Source: Aldrovandia affinis
Lineage: Eukaryota > Chordata > Actinopteri > Notacanthiformes > Halosauridae
Direction: 5' to 3'
Assembly (NCBI GenBank): GCA_029706075.1
Contig: JAINUG010000031.1
Coordinates: 3,579,001 to 3,643,000 of the forward strand
Length of the DNA: 64,000 nucleotides
Positions within the stretch are counted from its first letter, which is position 1, and each line of letters starts with the position of its first letter. The notes beneath the pieces are model-generated. The model did not search any database, was not told where the DNA came from, and saw only the letters and a list, made by a program, of their open reading frames with translations. Shown piece after piece: positions 30,206 through 44,300 of this stretch. The position numbers and the translations under genes are program-made.

Positions 30206-31828
30206 CAAACTGCCCATCCAGTAATTCATGAGCTAAACACAAGAAACTACATCAACATATCATTCAAAGAAAGTTAATCCAGTTATTCTGTACTCTTATC
30301 ACAAGATTAGTGTGTTTGTGCTAATTAGCAAAGTGCAACATGTACGCTTATTTATCCAAGTTAAAGTACGCTCACCAAAACTAGCGCGTTAAAGGACAAG
30401 TCTGGTGAAAATTGACAATATTAATCTATTTTATAACATGTACCAAATACTTGCTTAAGTCCAAAGCCAGATGTAAGCTCCAGAAAATAGCCTCCCATGA
30501 CGCATCAAGAATACCGGCTTCTCAGGGTCTATAGTAACAATTGTAAAAACTAGTACTTTGTTTCCGATTAAAAATTGTTCCCATGGACATTCTGTACACA
30601 TACATACAAGTGTATCTACAACCTGGCTTGTGACCAAATGATCAAATACCATTTCTGCAGAAAATTGTTGTTTCTAGACTCATTAACTGTTTGCTAACGA
30701 GTGGTTATAGTATGTAAAAAAGAAAAGAAAAAAAAAGATCTGTTTAAACACATTAAGTATTTATCTACATACCAAAATACAGTTCTTTTTTTACCAGACC
30801 TGTCCTTTAAGCGTCTGAAAGAAAAACAGTCATTCTACCACAAACATTGTTCTGTGATAATTTCAGCAGTTAAGATTTGGTCTTCACAGGAACACACTAC
30901 TCACCTAACCATGAATGAAGCCTAATTGCATTGAAATAAATAGGAGGAAATGTAAGCGGCAGTTAAAGCTTCCGATTTCCCTCCTTGCATAAGCACGTCT
31001 TTACAGAATCAACAGAGACCATGTTTGATGGATCGAGAGATTTGAACGATTACTCCCTAAACCGCAAACAGCATGGGTCCCGGACAACTCCGGCGGATTC
31101 AGGCACCCCTCGGACACGACTGAACTAAGAGGAATCTTTCACGACGGTCTGCAAGCCTCCCCTCCCACCCAAAATCCACCTTGAACAAAGAGAATCTGTG
31201 CCTATGTTGTGATAAACTTGATTTGAGTAAAAAAATAAAAAAATAAAACAAAAATAAAAATGTCTCAAGTGTGGGAACCCCTGACAAGTTTCTTACCGCT
31301 ACCATAGGTTTTATTCCCAGTAGTTTAGCAGAGTCTGACCTGACGAACACACACGCAATGTGCACCTGCATCCATACTACAAAGAAGAGACTGGCGGAAG
31401 CCAAAGCTGTTTCACTGATGGTAACAATTTCAGTTGTTTTCCCCTGGCATGGATCTGGGGGTGCAACGCTGAATGAACCAGCCCTTTTCTGTACCATAGA
31501 ACCTAGTGTGAGGTCACTGAGCGGAGTCCTCCTCCATGGGAAGGCCTCACAGACCAGCGGTTCACTGTAACACTGATAGGAGCAACAACCCTGACCCAAC
31601 ATCGCCCCCTGTCTGCGCGGAGTCCCCTGTGGCGCGGCGGCGCGGCGCGGCTGCAGGCATGGCTTCGGAGCATTTCCGCAATGTCATCGACTGTCCGGTA
31701 GGATCTCCACCCCTGAGGATCATGGGAAGCTGAGATTAACACAAAAGGCCTCATGCAGTTCAGAGTACCGCAGCCGGTACTGTTCTGCTTACATTGTCCA
31801 GTTCTGTGCAGAGAGGGCCATACAACTG
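28200..31828 (-). other. atxn7: probable 3' UTR of atxn7
   Basis: The stretch after the atxn7 stop codon is AT-rich, has no believable open frames and no transposon ends. An AATAAA-type signal on the minus strand lies near 28211-28220 (plus-strand tatttttatttac), about 3.6 kb from the stop. Mammalian ATXN7 also has a kilobase-scale 3' UTR. It holds an (AT)n tract at 30151-30199. The 3' end position is inference; earlier signals could also be used. Confidence 0.55.
30151..30199. repeat. (AT)n microsatellite
   Basis: About 24 uninterrupted AT units inside the probable atxn7 3' UTR. Confidence 0.95.
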
Positions 31829-34800
31829 TCAGGGACGTGCCTTTGGCTGAAAGAGACAGAAAACACGAATAAGCCAAGTTAAAGAAAGATCTCAAAAAGC
31901 ACATTTGGTGACTTTGATCTACGGTTGGCCCTTCTTAATCTTTCATCCACCATCCGCCATCCACGTGCGGCTCTGTCAATTCATTGTCTTGACAAGTTGC
32001 AATAGTTATAAACTGACAAAGCTCTGGCCCGTGTTCAAGTTGCAATGCACCTTGACCTCAACTATGAGTAATTCATTTAAAACAAAGTCGTTTTTTTTGT
32101 GTGTGTGTTTTTTTTTTTTTTTTTTAAACCTTACAAAACATGTTTTCCACCGGCACATGTTCCACAGCGTTTTGAAAGAACACAAACAGCTCAAACAACT
32201 TCAATGGTGAAAGTGCGCAGTGGTCAGGTCCGGATCTGGGATCACTTTGTCCCCGGGTTGAGACTTCCGATTTCAGAACCGTCACACAAACACGTGTCGC
32301 GCAGGCGATCGTCACGGGGCAGACTGACAAAACGATAAACGCCAACCGCGCGCGGCCACCCGGACACGGCGAGACCCGAGCCTGCGGTGCGCCGGCGTCG
32401 TTCATCACAGCTCAGCTCACCTGTTGTATAAGTGAGTTGTTGGGCAGTCCCGGCGTCCCTGGGATGGGCCGACCGTGTTTGCCGTGGACGTTGTTGACGA
32501 CGGGCGGCCTCGCCATTTTGGGCCTCCCGGGCCCCAGGCCTCCCGCCGCTCCTCCGCCGCCGCTGTTGATGCCGCCGGACCCCGGGGGGCCCTTGCGCCT
32601 CTTCCCCTCCAGCCGGCCGTCCAGGGGCGCGTGGGCGTGCGCGTGCGAGAAGCCCGACTGCTCGGCGGCCTGGTGCACGAAGGGGCCCAGCGACAGCGTG
32701 GAGTCGCTGCTGTTCATCACCACGCTCATGCGCTTGATGGACTCGGCGGGGGTCCCGCAGGGGGGGCCCCTCCCTGATTGGTCCTGCTTGAGGCTGAGAG
32801 AGTTCGTCCTGCCCGGCGCGCAGTTGAGCCCCACGCTGTGCACGCCGCTGTGGGACGAGGAGGAGGAAGAGGAGGAGGAGGAGGACGAGGAGGACGTCGA
32901 CGTGAGAGACGGGTGGAGCGCGCTCCCTGAGCCGCCCGAGTTCACCGCACAGTTTCTTTTGAAGGACAAAGACGACGACGAGGAGGAGGAGGAGGTGGTG
33001 GACGAGGAAGACTCGGCAGAGTAGGGGCCGTGGGAGGGCAGTGGGAAGCTGTTTTTCCTCTTCTTTCCCGCGCCGACGCCGCCGCCGCTGTTGGAGTTGC
33101 CGTAGGGGGCGGGGGGGGTCTGATCGCGGGACCTGAAGGGCTTGCCGCTGGGCCGGGCCTTGGGGGCCCTGCCGGACACGGGGGAGGGGACGGCGGAGTG
33201 TCCCGAAGGCATCTGGGGCGACGAAGACACTTGTCTGGGCAGCGCGTTGTAGGCGGGGTGGTCCGCGGGGCTCAGCGGGGAGGCGCGGGCGTTCAGCGTC
33301 GTGCCGTACGACAGGACGGACTTGCTGTCGAAGGACTGCGCGTAGGAGGGCGAGGACACGGCGGAGGCGGGGCTGAGGAAGCCCGCGGCGTTGGAGTTGC
33401 CGTGGAGCGCGGGCAGGGAATTTGTGCTTGTCCTGTGGGGCGCGGCGGAGGAGTTCTCCGAGGCGAGGGGGATTTTCCTGGGAAAGAAACAGCGGGATGA
33501 TTACGTACTCCCGCGGCTTTTAATGGCAACAATCAAGGACATACCGAGCCTCCCTGGGGAGTTAAAAATTGCACTTTTCGTACAAATACTTTGTCTTTTT
33601 CCTTCTTTCGCATACATTTAAAATGTTTAAATCCGAATCTGAACGTCATTCCATTACAGCCCAAGTGGTGCCCCCATGTCAAATGTGCAGGCCTTAAGAG
33701 TTTTGAATCGGCCGAATCGTGGCACGTTGTGGCCAACGCATCTTTAAAACGCTGAAGCGGAAGAACGGTAGGCGTGACCAAAAGCCCCGACCAAATCTGT
33801 GAACGCGTGGGGCTGCGCAGGTCATCGTGATTCTCACATTTTAGGAATCAAATTTCAGAGTGAACTGTATCCAATATCGTACTCCATAACACACAGTAGC
33901 TAGCTGTGTAATGCTATCTTGCTTTGTAGGCGTCCTTAACATTGCGACCCGTTGTTCTCAGGGGTAGTAATGTGGAGGGTGTGTGTGCGCGCGTGTGTGT
34001 GTGTTCTTAAGACATGTTTTAAACGTCAATCAACATAAGGCCTAGTATTCGTGAAATCATTAAGCAGAACCGGTTCTTAAATCCTTAACAGTTAATCGGT
34101 TAACCGGACAATCATTAACATCCCTACTATCCATAAGCATACATTATAAACTACAAGGTCCTACATAAAAATCCGTTTTTTTGTTTGATTTTCAGTATCC
34201 AATAGCCTACAAAAGAAGCACAGATCATTACAATTATGTCACACACGTTGATGGATAATAAGTATTAATAACTTATTGCACATACTGTGACAGGAAACCG
34301 ACATGAAAAGTGCAATGCGTTTACTCTCACCAGTACCTTGCGATTACACACTCGGACAAGGGTCCAGGTACTTAGAGATGGCGTCCTGTCAATGAATAAC
34401 CCCGAACACATCCGCGAGGAGAACACTACATTAACTCCAAACCCCCAAAAAAAAAAAACAGCCACTCACTTCCACATCTGGGAATTGATGTGCTTGTCCA
34501 CCATGGCGTTGAGCACACACCGAACTCGATCCCAACGCCGGTCGAAAGCGTAGCAGCTTCTCCCGAACTGTCGACTCCCGAACGTGCAAAACTGCGTAGA
34601 AGAATGGCCCGCGTTAATGTTCCGGCCCCAGCTACAGCGGTCGTGACCTTGTGGCCTTTGAAAGCTCTGCGGTCAGCTGCGGCCGAGAACCCAGCAGGAT
34701 CATTTTCAACAGATATAGCACCGCTTTAAAGACCGCCCGCTGAGGACGTGAGCACAGTGGGGGAGAGAGGAGTCGGGAGACATCTTCTAGGAGCAAAGTA

Positions 34801-37800
34801 CATGTGTCCAAAGACTGGACACATTCACAGGATTCCCCAAGTGCCACCAGGGGGCGGCGATTGGCTGTCCGCCCCAGGGAGGGGGGAAGGAAGCCGACAT
34901 GAGGTTCGCTGCGCATAAGAGTGGCTCTGTAGTACCGGGTTGCGGTCGACGGCTTGGCGAGTGCCGTCTCGGAGGAGGCGTTACTTCGCCTTCGTCACTA
35001 CCGGTCGCAGGACTACGGCAGCGAACTCGCATTACTAGGGGGGGGGATTTACATAAAAATTGCAGGTCTAATTGGCTACCAAATTGGGAGAAAATGGGAT
35101 AAAATCTGTAACAAAATCTAAAAAAAAATAATAAGAAGAAGCTGATACAGTGGCAACCCGAGAAACTCTGGCTGAATTAAGCCCTCCATATCCCTGGTGA
35201 GAGGAAGCCATTTGTGCCATTCCGATGAGGATTTGCAGTCAGGGTTGGCCAACGACCGAGCCCAGGCTTGAACCTGCAATGGCAGGGCCCGGTCTGCACT
35301 TGTGGCAAGAGCCTTCGCTGATGGAGCCACTTCAACATTTACCAAACGGAACTGCAGGCTCAAGTGTTGTTTTCCCTTGGGGATTTCCCTTACATAGTTT
35401 GAGAGTCCTGCTTGAGCTAACAACTTGCCATGCCATCACATTGAAATGCATAGATCAAAAGTTGTTTCCCCATTGCTTAAATTCCAATATTTCCAAAATT
35501 ATTTCCACAACAAAACGTCCCTTTACTGGGTTCAAATTGCTTGACACTGACAATGGCACTAAGAGCTGCAATTTCCAACCAGAACCATTTTCAGCAGTTT
35601 GGCCATCGTTCAGAATTACCCGAGCTCACTGCCGGTAAAAACCAAGCTGCCTGGAAGCAATGTTCAATCATTTCAAAACAGAGCAATTAGCTTTTTCAGT
35701 GCACCAGTGAACCAAACCTTTTCACAGAAAACTGATTTCTCTTTCATGCACTGATTGGTACACAATATTAACTCTGTAAAAAAAAGAAAACAGAAAACTG
35801 TAAAACTGTCCAAAGAAATGTAGAAAAAAAACTGTCAAGTAATGATTCAAATCAGTCCAGATAAACAGGACCTTACAGCTTCCAGATTGGCCCCTGGCTT
35901 GACCAGGTCTAGAACAGCGCTGCTCTTTCAGCAGAGTCTGCTCGGGATGTCGGACAGAGACGAGTGGGGGTGCACTTACAGCCGCTGGTCGAGGGTGATG
36001 ACCTGAATAGTGGTAGTCCAGTTTGTCCGTGTTCTCCTCCTTCTCCTCGTTCTCCCCCTCGTCGCTGGATAGGCGGGCCGCCCCGTCAGCGGTGGCCGTG
36101 GAGTGGCGGGACAGCTCGTGGAACAGGGCGGGGTCTCCCTGGACGTTCCCACTGGGGTGCGAGGAACTGCTGTTCAGTCTGACACACGCACACACACACA
36201 CACACACACACAATGAATTATTGGAGCGTCCAAGTGATGATGCGAGAGTGAGGCTTTGGGAACCTAAATGATGGGCGGAGCTACAATGTGCTGTCAATCA
36301 CTTCAAAGGGAACAAATCAAGGCAGTTGATCCACCAAATTTGAGGTTTGTGAACGCTTGCTCTCCCCTCACTTGGCGCATCCAAATGAACACCTTCCCTG
36401 GACCTCATTTTCAATTACTTACTGACACACTCCAGCAAACTGTACAGACACCATTAGGTTAAAAAGTGATATTTAGTGATCAGAACCAGCATCACATTAA
36501 ATTACAAAAAGCTTGGAGGTGCTCGTCCACAGATTGTGCCCTGGACATTTCTGAGCCTGCACCTTGCAGAACCACCTCCAAGTCTGGACACTAATCTTCC
36601 AACTTTAGAGACACCAATCACCCCTCAGCTAGCAAGTATAATGTGGACCAATAAAGGGTTAGGACACAGAATTTGGAGGCGGGGCTACAACACTTCCTCA
36701 AGAAATACCCCAGAGCTGCAGTTGCAGGTCGAAAGTGCAGAAGAGCAGTGGAAGTCGCCCAGGCGGATTTGAAAGCATTACCCATCCAAAATAACTATTC
36801 TGCAGCGAGGTTCAATTAATTGAGTGGAACATATTCGGTCATTTTCTGCCAAAGTAAACATCTCTTGAGTATTAAACATATTTTTGACTGTTACACAGAT
36901 CTTAAATAGCTTCCTGGAAAGCAAGGAAAGGTAAGATGAAGTGGAAGTAAACGCATCTGACGACTCTCGGGAGGGAAAACATTGCAACAAAATATTTTCT
37001 GGAGCATCTCCAAAAGTAGCATCAGTACGACCGCAGGGCGTTCAGAGCCACTGTCGGTTAGGATAGGATAGCGAGGCTGAGGCCACTCACCGCGGAAGAC
37101 CAAGATTGTGAGGTTTGGGTTTGCTGGGCGTTGAAGGCTTGGCGTCAGCGGCGGCGCTGTTGCCATGGGAGACCTGGTGGGGGTCCTGCGCGGTTCGGGA
37201 AGGGGAGGGGTGAGGGTCCCTGAGAGGGGGGGTCTGCTGGGCGTACTCGGAGCCCCGCAGCAGTTCCTTGTCCCTTGCTTTACTCTTGTGTTCCGCCAAC
37301 AGTGTGTCAAAGCGCTTCCTCCTGCCCAGCACCGCCCTCCGCTGGCTTAAGGAATGTGTCTGAGGGGAACAGCACCAGGCGTTATTCAATAATATCATAA
37401 TATATGTATATGGACCACGGAGTCACTGGCGATCTTTGAAGGAGACTCAAAACCCACATTTTCAGACTAAATCTAGCCAATTGTCACCACCACTGCCAAC
37501 TTGTTTAATACTTTTTGTATATGTATCCTTGCTTACACCTAAAAAAAAAAAAAAAAAAAATATTTACTAACCTTTTCCTTCCCTGTGTTACAGGTCTGGT
37601 ATGCAGATGCCTGCAATGCGGTCTATCGCTGTATTACTACACTGATGTCTTGTGCGAACGATGATTGTTCTTACCATGTATTAATGCACATCTTGTAAGT
37701 CGCTCTGGATAAGAGCGTCTGCTAAATGCTTAAAATGTAAATGTAAAATGTAATATATGCCATTTAGCAGACGCTTTTATCCAAAGCGCCTTACAGTAGT

Positions 37801-40800
37801 GAATGCATACATTTTTCAGTATGTGTGATGCCAATGGGAATTGAACCCACAACCTAAGCGTCGTCAGCACCATGCCCTACCTACTGAGCCACACAGAACC
37901 ACATGCACCTCTTGCTAACAAACACTTGTGGCACATAATGAGTCATTAATTAGCTATTTTTACTCATTTCCCCAGTAGTATATATATTAACAAAGAATTA
38001 GTATAAAAAACATTTTTTTTTAAATCAACTGTCATAATTTACTAATTCAAATATGAAAGTATCACGTTGGTCATATGTGGAGTTGTAACAACGTATACGT
38101 TAGAAAGATTTAAAGGGGAAATTGTTGCGCAGTGAACGTCTCTCAGTATAGAAGTAGAAATCCCCCTCCAGACTGGACATCTAGAATATGACAACGCCCA
38201 CCCTCCCGCCCCCGCCCCCGCCCACACCCACACATAAGTGTGATCTCGCACCTTGATCATACTCCATTCTGCTGGGAAAATATACGCTACGGACACAAGC
38301 ACAGTGAAGCAGCAGCGCCTACCTTGCATGTGAGAGACCGGGTGCATGGCTTCCGCGCTGTCAGGTCCATAACCCCACAGTGGACATCAGGATTGAATTC
38401 ACGCTCTGTCAGTAACGAAACAGCATCTTAATTACCTTAAAGACACGTCAACACAAACCAAATGAGTTTAATCTGTTTAATCTGTTCAGTCTTACAAACA
38501 CTACTCTACTTACATCCACCCCGAGGCATACGGTACAGGTGAAAAGAACAACCCCATCTGCTTCCTGCAGAGTCAGTCTGATTGGCCAGAACCAGTCTAC
38601 ACACATACCTGCTGCTGGGCTGAGTTAGCCTCGATTGGACAAAACCAGTCGAAGCACCCACCCATTGCCGGGCTGAGGCCACTCACCGGAGGGTCTCTTG
38701 TGCAGTTGTCTCTTGGTACTGGCGTTGTCGTCCTGCTTCTTGTCCAGGGAGGGGAGGCTCTTCCCGTTGGGGATCTGTCCCGGGGCCAGCAGGGGCGCCT
38801 TTGGTATGGAGGAACAGTTAAGGCTGGGCTTCATGGGCGAGCTCACAGTGGTGCTGGATGCGGGGACGTGGAGCAGCTTGGCGGACGCGTCCACTCTCAC
38901 GGGCATCTTCTCCATGCTGACCGCAGGAGTCAAGCTGCAGGGAGAGGCGACAGGGGGACAGTGAGAACTCTCTCTCGTCACAGAGACGCGCGTCTCCCCG
39001 CTAGCGGAAAGCGCACGCCGGTCTCCTCGTGACGAGAGCAACGAGACGGGTCTCTCCACGACGAATCCTTCAAACAGCAGGGAGAGGACGTGTCTGTGAG
39101 ACTCTTCCCCCGACTGAAAATGGATCATCTAAATATACCTCAGATGAGAAAGCGGTCCTCCCAAAATGACTTCGAGGCTCGACAGGAAACGGGTAAAAAT
39201 GTCACACGGCAAGCAGAGACGGAGACTATCAAACCGAAGAGCCCGTGTCGTTTCGAGCTTAAACGTGACAGGGACAGCAACGGAGGGGGGTGCGGTGGAC
39301 GTGAAGGGGAGAGTTAACGGCTTAGAGAGGGCGCGGTGACTAAGACGGGGACAGCGGCAGACAGCGGGGGCCCTCCCTCGTGGGGGCGGAGGATAAATCG
39401 GGTCACTCACATTTTGTTGTGAAGCACCTTGAAGGGGAACTGGGGCCTTCCGTGAACGGGCAGCTTCTCTTTGGGTTTCAGGACTTTGGAGTTGGAGGAC
39501 GCGCCGTTTCCACTGGCAGAGCGCCCCACCGTCCTGTCCCCCGCGCCACCGCTGCCCTTGCCCCGGGACAACAGCGTGGGCACTGGGTAGGCGGAGGAGG
39601 TCGTGCTGGCTGAGGGGGGCTTGCTGGCGGGGCCATGTCTTCTCTCTGGCGAGGGTGAGGGGAACAAGGGTTAAACCTGCTCAACCGCGCCATTCCCAAA
39701 CACCACTTTTTCCACGGCACTCATCTAGAGCGACATACATTTGAGAAGATGTTCTCAATATCTCGAGACATTGAACGTTTCTACAACTGAACCAAATCGG
39801 CATCAGTACCGCAACTCCACACTTGACCGTGAAAACAAGGGCAGCCCGCAGATTTATTTTACTTGAGAGTTAAAGAACAATTGGTCTGAACGCCCACCCC
39901 TGAATGTACCATTCACAGACTGTGGCTACGTGGACTGTATTCTGGAATGGCTTTGCTTGGACTCTGCAGAAACGGTTTGGCAGCATTTGCCTCGACAAAT
40001 CGTGATTTACTAGCTTGTCGAGAAATGACCCTCCTTGAACGGCTCTCCCGAGCGCGAGCCTGACCAAACTCCTCACGAGCTGCTGATTGGTCATTTCACA
40101 ATCGCAACCACAACAGAGAAATTGCAACAGACGCTGTACTTGAATGCAAGAAGGGAATTCCATATTTTTCCATCCACAGAGACCGTATAAATCTACAGTA
40201 GTATTTCTCTGCTTTGAATATTTTCCAGAACAAATTGCACTGGCTATTAGGCAATCAGCTGTATATTTACTCTATCAATTGAGGTTAAGCATATTGCTCA
40301 AGGGTACAAAAGCAATACCCCACCCAGGATACAGACCACACACTGGACACACACACTGGACACACACACAGGACACGTGGGCCGTAACACACGCGTCAAG
40401 ACACACAAACATAAATAAGCCGTCCAAGCACCCAGTAAACAACCCTACTTCCCAACATAAACACAATTACAACTAGTACAGCTGGCGATTGCACCATCTG
40501 CCTCTTCAGCACAAACCTTAGCTTACTAACAGGAAACCACTCTGGGGTCCTTGCTATTCAAAAAGCAGCATTACAGGTCAGGGGTTTTATTTTCTACCCT
40601 ACACATGTGTGTGGCACACAGAGCAGGCAAATCGATCGCATTTGCACGGAGAAAAATGGCTCAAAATCCCCAAAACCCTCCTGACCAGCACGCAAGACGC
40701 TCAAACAGGCCTGGAGCAGAGGGAAGAGGATTCCACCGGTGAGAAGCACGTTTTTTCTGCCACGGGGAGATACGTGTTTCTAAACCTTGCTGTGCGGACC

Positions 40801-41226
40801 CCTCTGGTGGCATGCGAGGGCCGTCTCGGGCAGCCCTTTCTGCGCCACTGACAACAAAACACAAATCCAGGCACCGGCTTCTCACGAGTACAAAGCGGCA
40901 GGTAAAATAAAAGACTTGCCTTAAGCCGAAGGTGCGAAAGCCATTCGGCAGCTCTCGGACGCTAACGAGGTGAAAACGAGTTCGCCCGCGATGAGGGATT
41001 ATGCTCCACGTTGCGGCGCGGAGGTTCACAAAGAACTCTCGTCTGCCTTTGAAGTGTTGCCAGAACGACTCCAGTGACATTTCAGAATGGCCGGTGCAGG
41101 CCGACAGCCATGGCTAATCTTATCAGATTATCCGCGCGAGCCAGCGAACAACAACTTCTCCCGCGCTGCACGGCCAGCAAAACAAACACGGCTAGACGAC
41201 GTTATTCAGCGGAACGGAGGAAACAA

Positions 41227-41302
<76 letters not shown>

Positions 41303-44300
41303 CAAACAGACGGATGGACAGAAAGCAAGAAAACCTAAGAGTCACCGTGTATCTTGCCGAGTTAACGCACAACCTTACCAACCCTTCTGCCAACTCCACG
41401 CAGATCTGGGCTCGCCGCCAAGGTCTCGGGAGGAGGGCGGCGTGCTTCTCGGCCTCTGTTCGCCATGCAATGCGCCAGGCCTCTCCCTCCTACTCCCCCC
41501 CCCACCCGTCACGGTGACAGACCCCCTCCCTGCTCACCATAACCTCAGGCAGGCACCAGACGGGCTCCGTGTCTGCCGTCTCTCCCCTCCTGTCCCGCCG
41601 ACATTGGAGAGCGGCCCAGTCACATAGGTCCTGCCAGATAAACGCTGAAGCGGGAGGAGCCGTCTCCCTTTATTCGGTGCCCGTCCGTCGTACGAGAAGT
41701 CCCCGTTTATGCAAACGAGCCGGCCCGAGTGCGGAGAGGGGGCTTGGCAGAGCGTCGGGAGGCTGGGCTCGGAAGGGCTCGCGCCGCGGGAAACCGAGTC
41801 AACAACGGCCCAACTATTCCACAGCACTCGACGATACCACCTTTCTGCGATGGTAGCGCACAAGAGCGCCGTAAAGCAAAGCCCATCGCAGAGGGCTACG
41901 CCACGTAAAATCGTAACTGGCGCGGATGAGAAACGCGACAATCAAATCGGACTTTCCGACAAATACATCTTTATAGTGTGAGCACTCGGTGTTATCTGAT
42001 CATAGCACGGCTGGTTTGGACAAAGGACATCATAGGAGATTCGAATGTTGGTTTTTATTTCGGAAATAAAGACGTGACGCAATGATGTGGTCTGTCCCAG
42101 CCATGACTTTCGGGAGTTCTGCCTCTTCCCCGTTTCTTTCATCTGGAGGAGGTCATCCGTTGATATACTTATTTTTTGGGCTTGTCCCCACACCTGAAGC
42201 TTTCTGTGCAACGCACCTGATCCAATTTGACACAGCAGGGCCTGTGAAATATCCAGACACACTGTGCAGCAGCAACAAGCATTCGTGATCAACACAGACA
42301 ACAGAAGCGGTCAGACCAATGGCCAATAGTCAGGAAATCGTACCGCTGAACCTGAACCGTGGCCTAGGTCTCTTTGATCAAGCTTTTAAGGGAACGCATC
42401 CTTTCTGTTGTTCTGTTCTACCCATGCATGGCCAGACAGTAACCAGGCAATGCTAAACATCAGGGAGTTTCCTTGCGTCACAAGATTTAATTGTCTCGAA
42501 TTAAATTGAGAGAACGTGAGACGGGTCGCCTTGTGGACTGGCGGGAAAATCGCCGCTCCTCTTTCGCGGAGGTTTGACAGAACACGACGCGCCCAGGTCC
42601 GCCGTCCAGAACCGCGAGCCCACTCCCGGCACACCGACCCACGTGCGCTCCTTCAGACTGGCCGACCACCCCCCTCCTCATTCCCTCACATCTAATTATC
42701 CTCTCCTGGTCCTTCACTGGAGCCTAGGCCCAGATAGCAGAGAGTCAGCAAGTCAGAACTCACAAGAAAAATGTACAGTGTTCTAAAACCGCAAAGCTCC
42801 CCACAGGGCTTATGAAGCGAATTTCCGCCTCGAAGCTGAAAATGTCACGCAAAGCACTCTGCCGAACGTCGTACGGTGATCCATCACGCATCACAATATA
42901 TCATTCGGCGCCGGTACCGTTATTAATTGGACCAACGAGGCGAGCTTACCTGTGGTCCACGGGCGGCAAACTGCGCGTGACGCGTGCAATTGTTGCGCTG
43001 CGCAAACACCCAGCTGCCAGGCTGGATGAAGTCCGGGCCAGATCATTCGTGCTACCCTGCTCTGAGGGCCTTTTGTCTCCGAACAGGAACCCTGTTCATA
43101 CGCTATAAGTAGCACCCTGCGGAGTAAATTAAGCCTCCCTTTCACAGTGTTGACTCGACAGAATTACTCAAGCATAGCCAACCGTGGTCCATATAACGCA
43201 GCAGCTCAGACTGTGCCGGCGTGCGAGCGAACGTCTTGTGGGTTTTTAAAGCCTGGCGGTTAAGACACCGGTTGCCCGGCTCAAATCCCAGGCGGGGCGC
43301 CGCCGTTGTACTTCTGAGCGAGACACTTAACCCGCATGACTTCAGTGAGTATATTCAGCGACATGAATGGATGGAATCACATAGGCTCTATAAAAGCATC
43401 TGCTAAGAAAAAGGATCCTATGAAAAGGCAGGCAAACGCCACCGTGTCTGATGACAACCGACTAGCGGACGTTGTTACGGCGCTTGGAGGTCGGATCTCG
43501 TTCCCGTGCTCCGCTCGTCCCCTCGGCTGACCCCGGATTGTCTCCGGTCCGCTGTACACAATAGCGCGGGGGAAATCGTTTCGGAAAGGACTCCTGTATC
43601 ACGATCATTACTGTCAAGGTCAAAGCGCACGGAGCCAGTAAGGGCGGTCCGGCTCACTTCACGTTCCGTTCTAAATGCTTACACAAACGGCTCTAGGCCC
43701 GGTACTGGTCGCTAAGCGCACACAGGACAAGTACAATTCGTTTGAGTAAAATCAGAAGGGTGTGCTACGATAGAAAACGTAGGGAGTAATATGACGCAGT
43801 CCTTACAGTTCCAGAAAGCCCTGCAGGAAAACATTTAGAAATACAGCCCAGTAGGTCACAAACCCAATTTTAGGAATCGTTCCGGTTACATCACGCATTC
43901 AAAAAATATATAAAAACAAGCATTTTTCCTCCCCTTAACAATCCTCATGCTGTTCTCTAAAACAACATTAGATGTCAGCAAAGGACTACACCAGGCCTCC
44001 AACTGCACCTGTTGGACAGGCCTGGTAATATATGCCAGCAAGGTCTTGCACAATTCTGGAAAGGTGTTGCCATTGTTTCACAGATCTCTCCTGTTAAGAA
44101 AACAAATTTGTGAAAATAAAATTCAAAAGAATAATCTCCAAACGTATTATTTTTATTTTTAAAAGGTTATGCTCCATTTTGTATGATGTCAACCAAAAAA
44201 AGACTGGGAACGATTCTTGTTACAAGACGTGGGTCTGTGCCAGTGTGGTCTGTGAAAGCGATGACAGTCCCAGGTCAGACAGAGGTCCAGTGACAGGACT

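Noticed and set aside
31620-31733. Plus-strand GC-rich start MASEHFRNVIDCP followed by gtagga
   Set aside because: Lies in the atxn7 3' UTR, with no partner exon found; likely chance.
32437-33024. 195-codon plus-strand ORF rich in Glu and Asp
   Set aside because: It is the antisense of the serine-repeat part of atxn7; the minus-strand frame is the real gene.
33030-33500. 156-codon Gly/Arg-rich plus-strand ORF
   Set aside because: GC-rich shadow of the same atxn7 exon.
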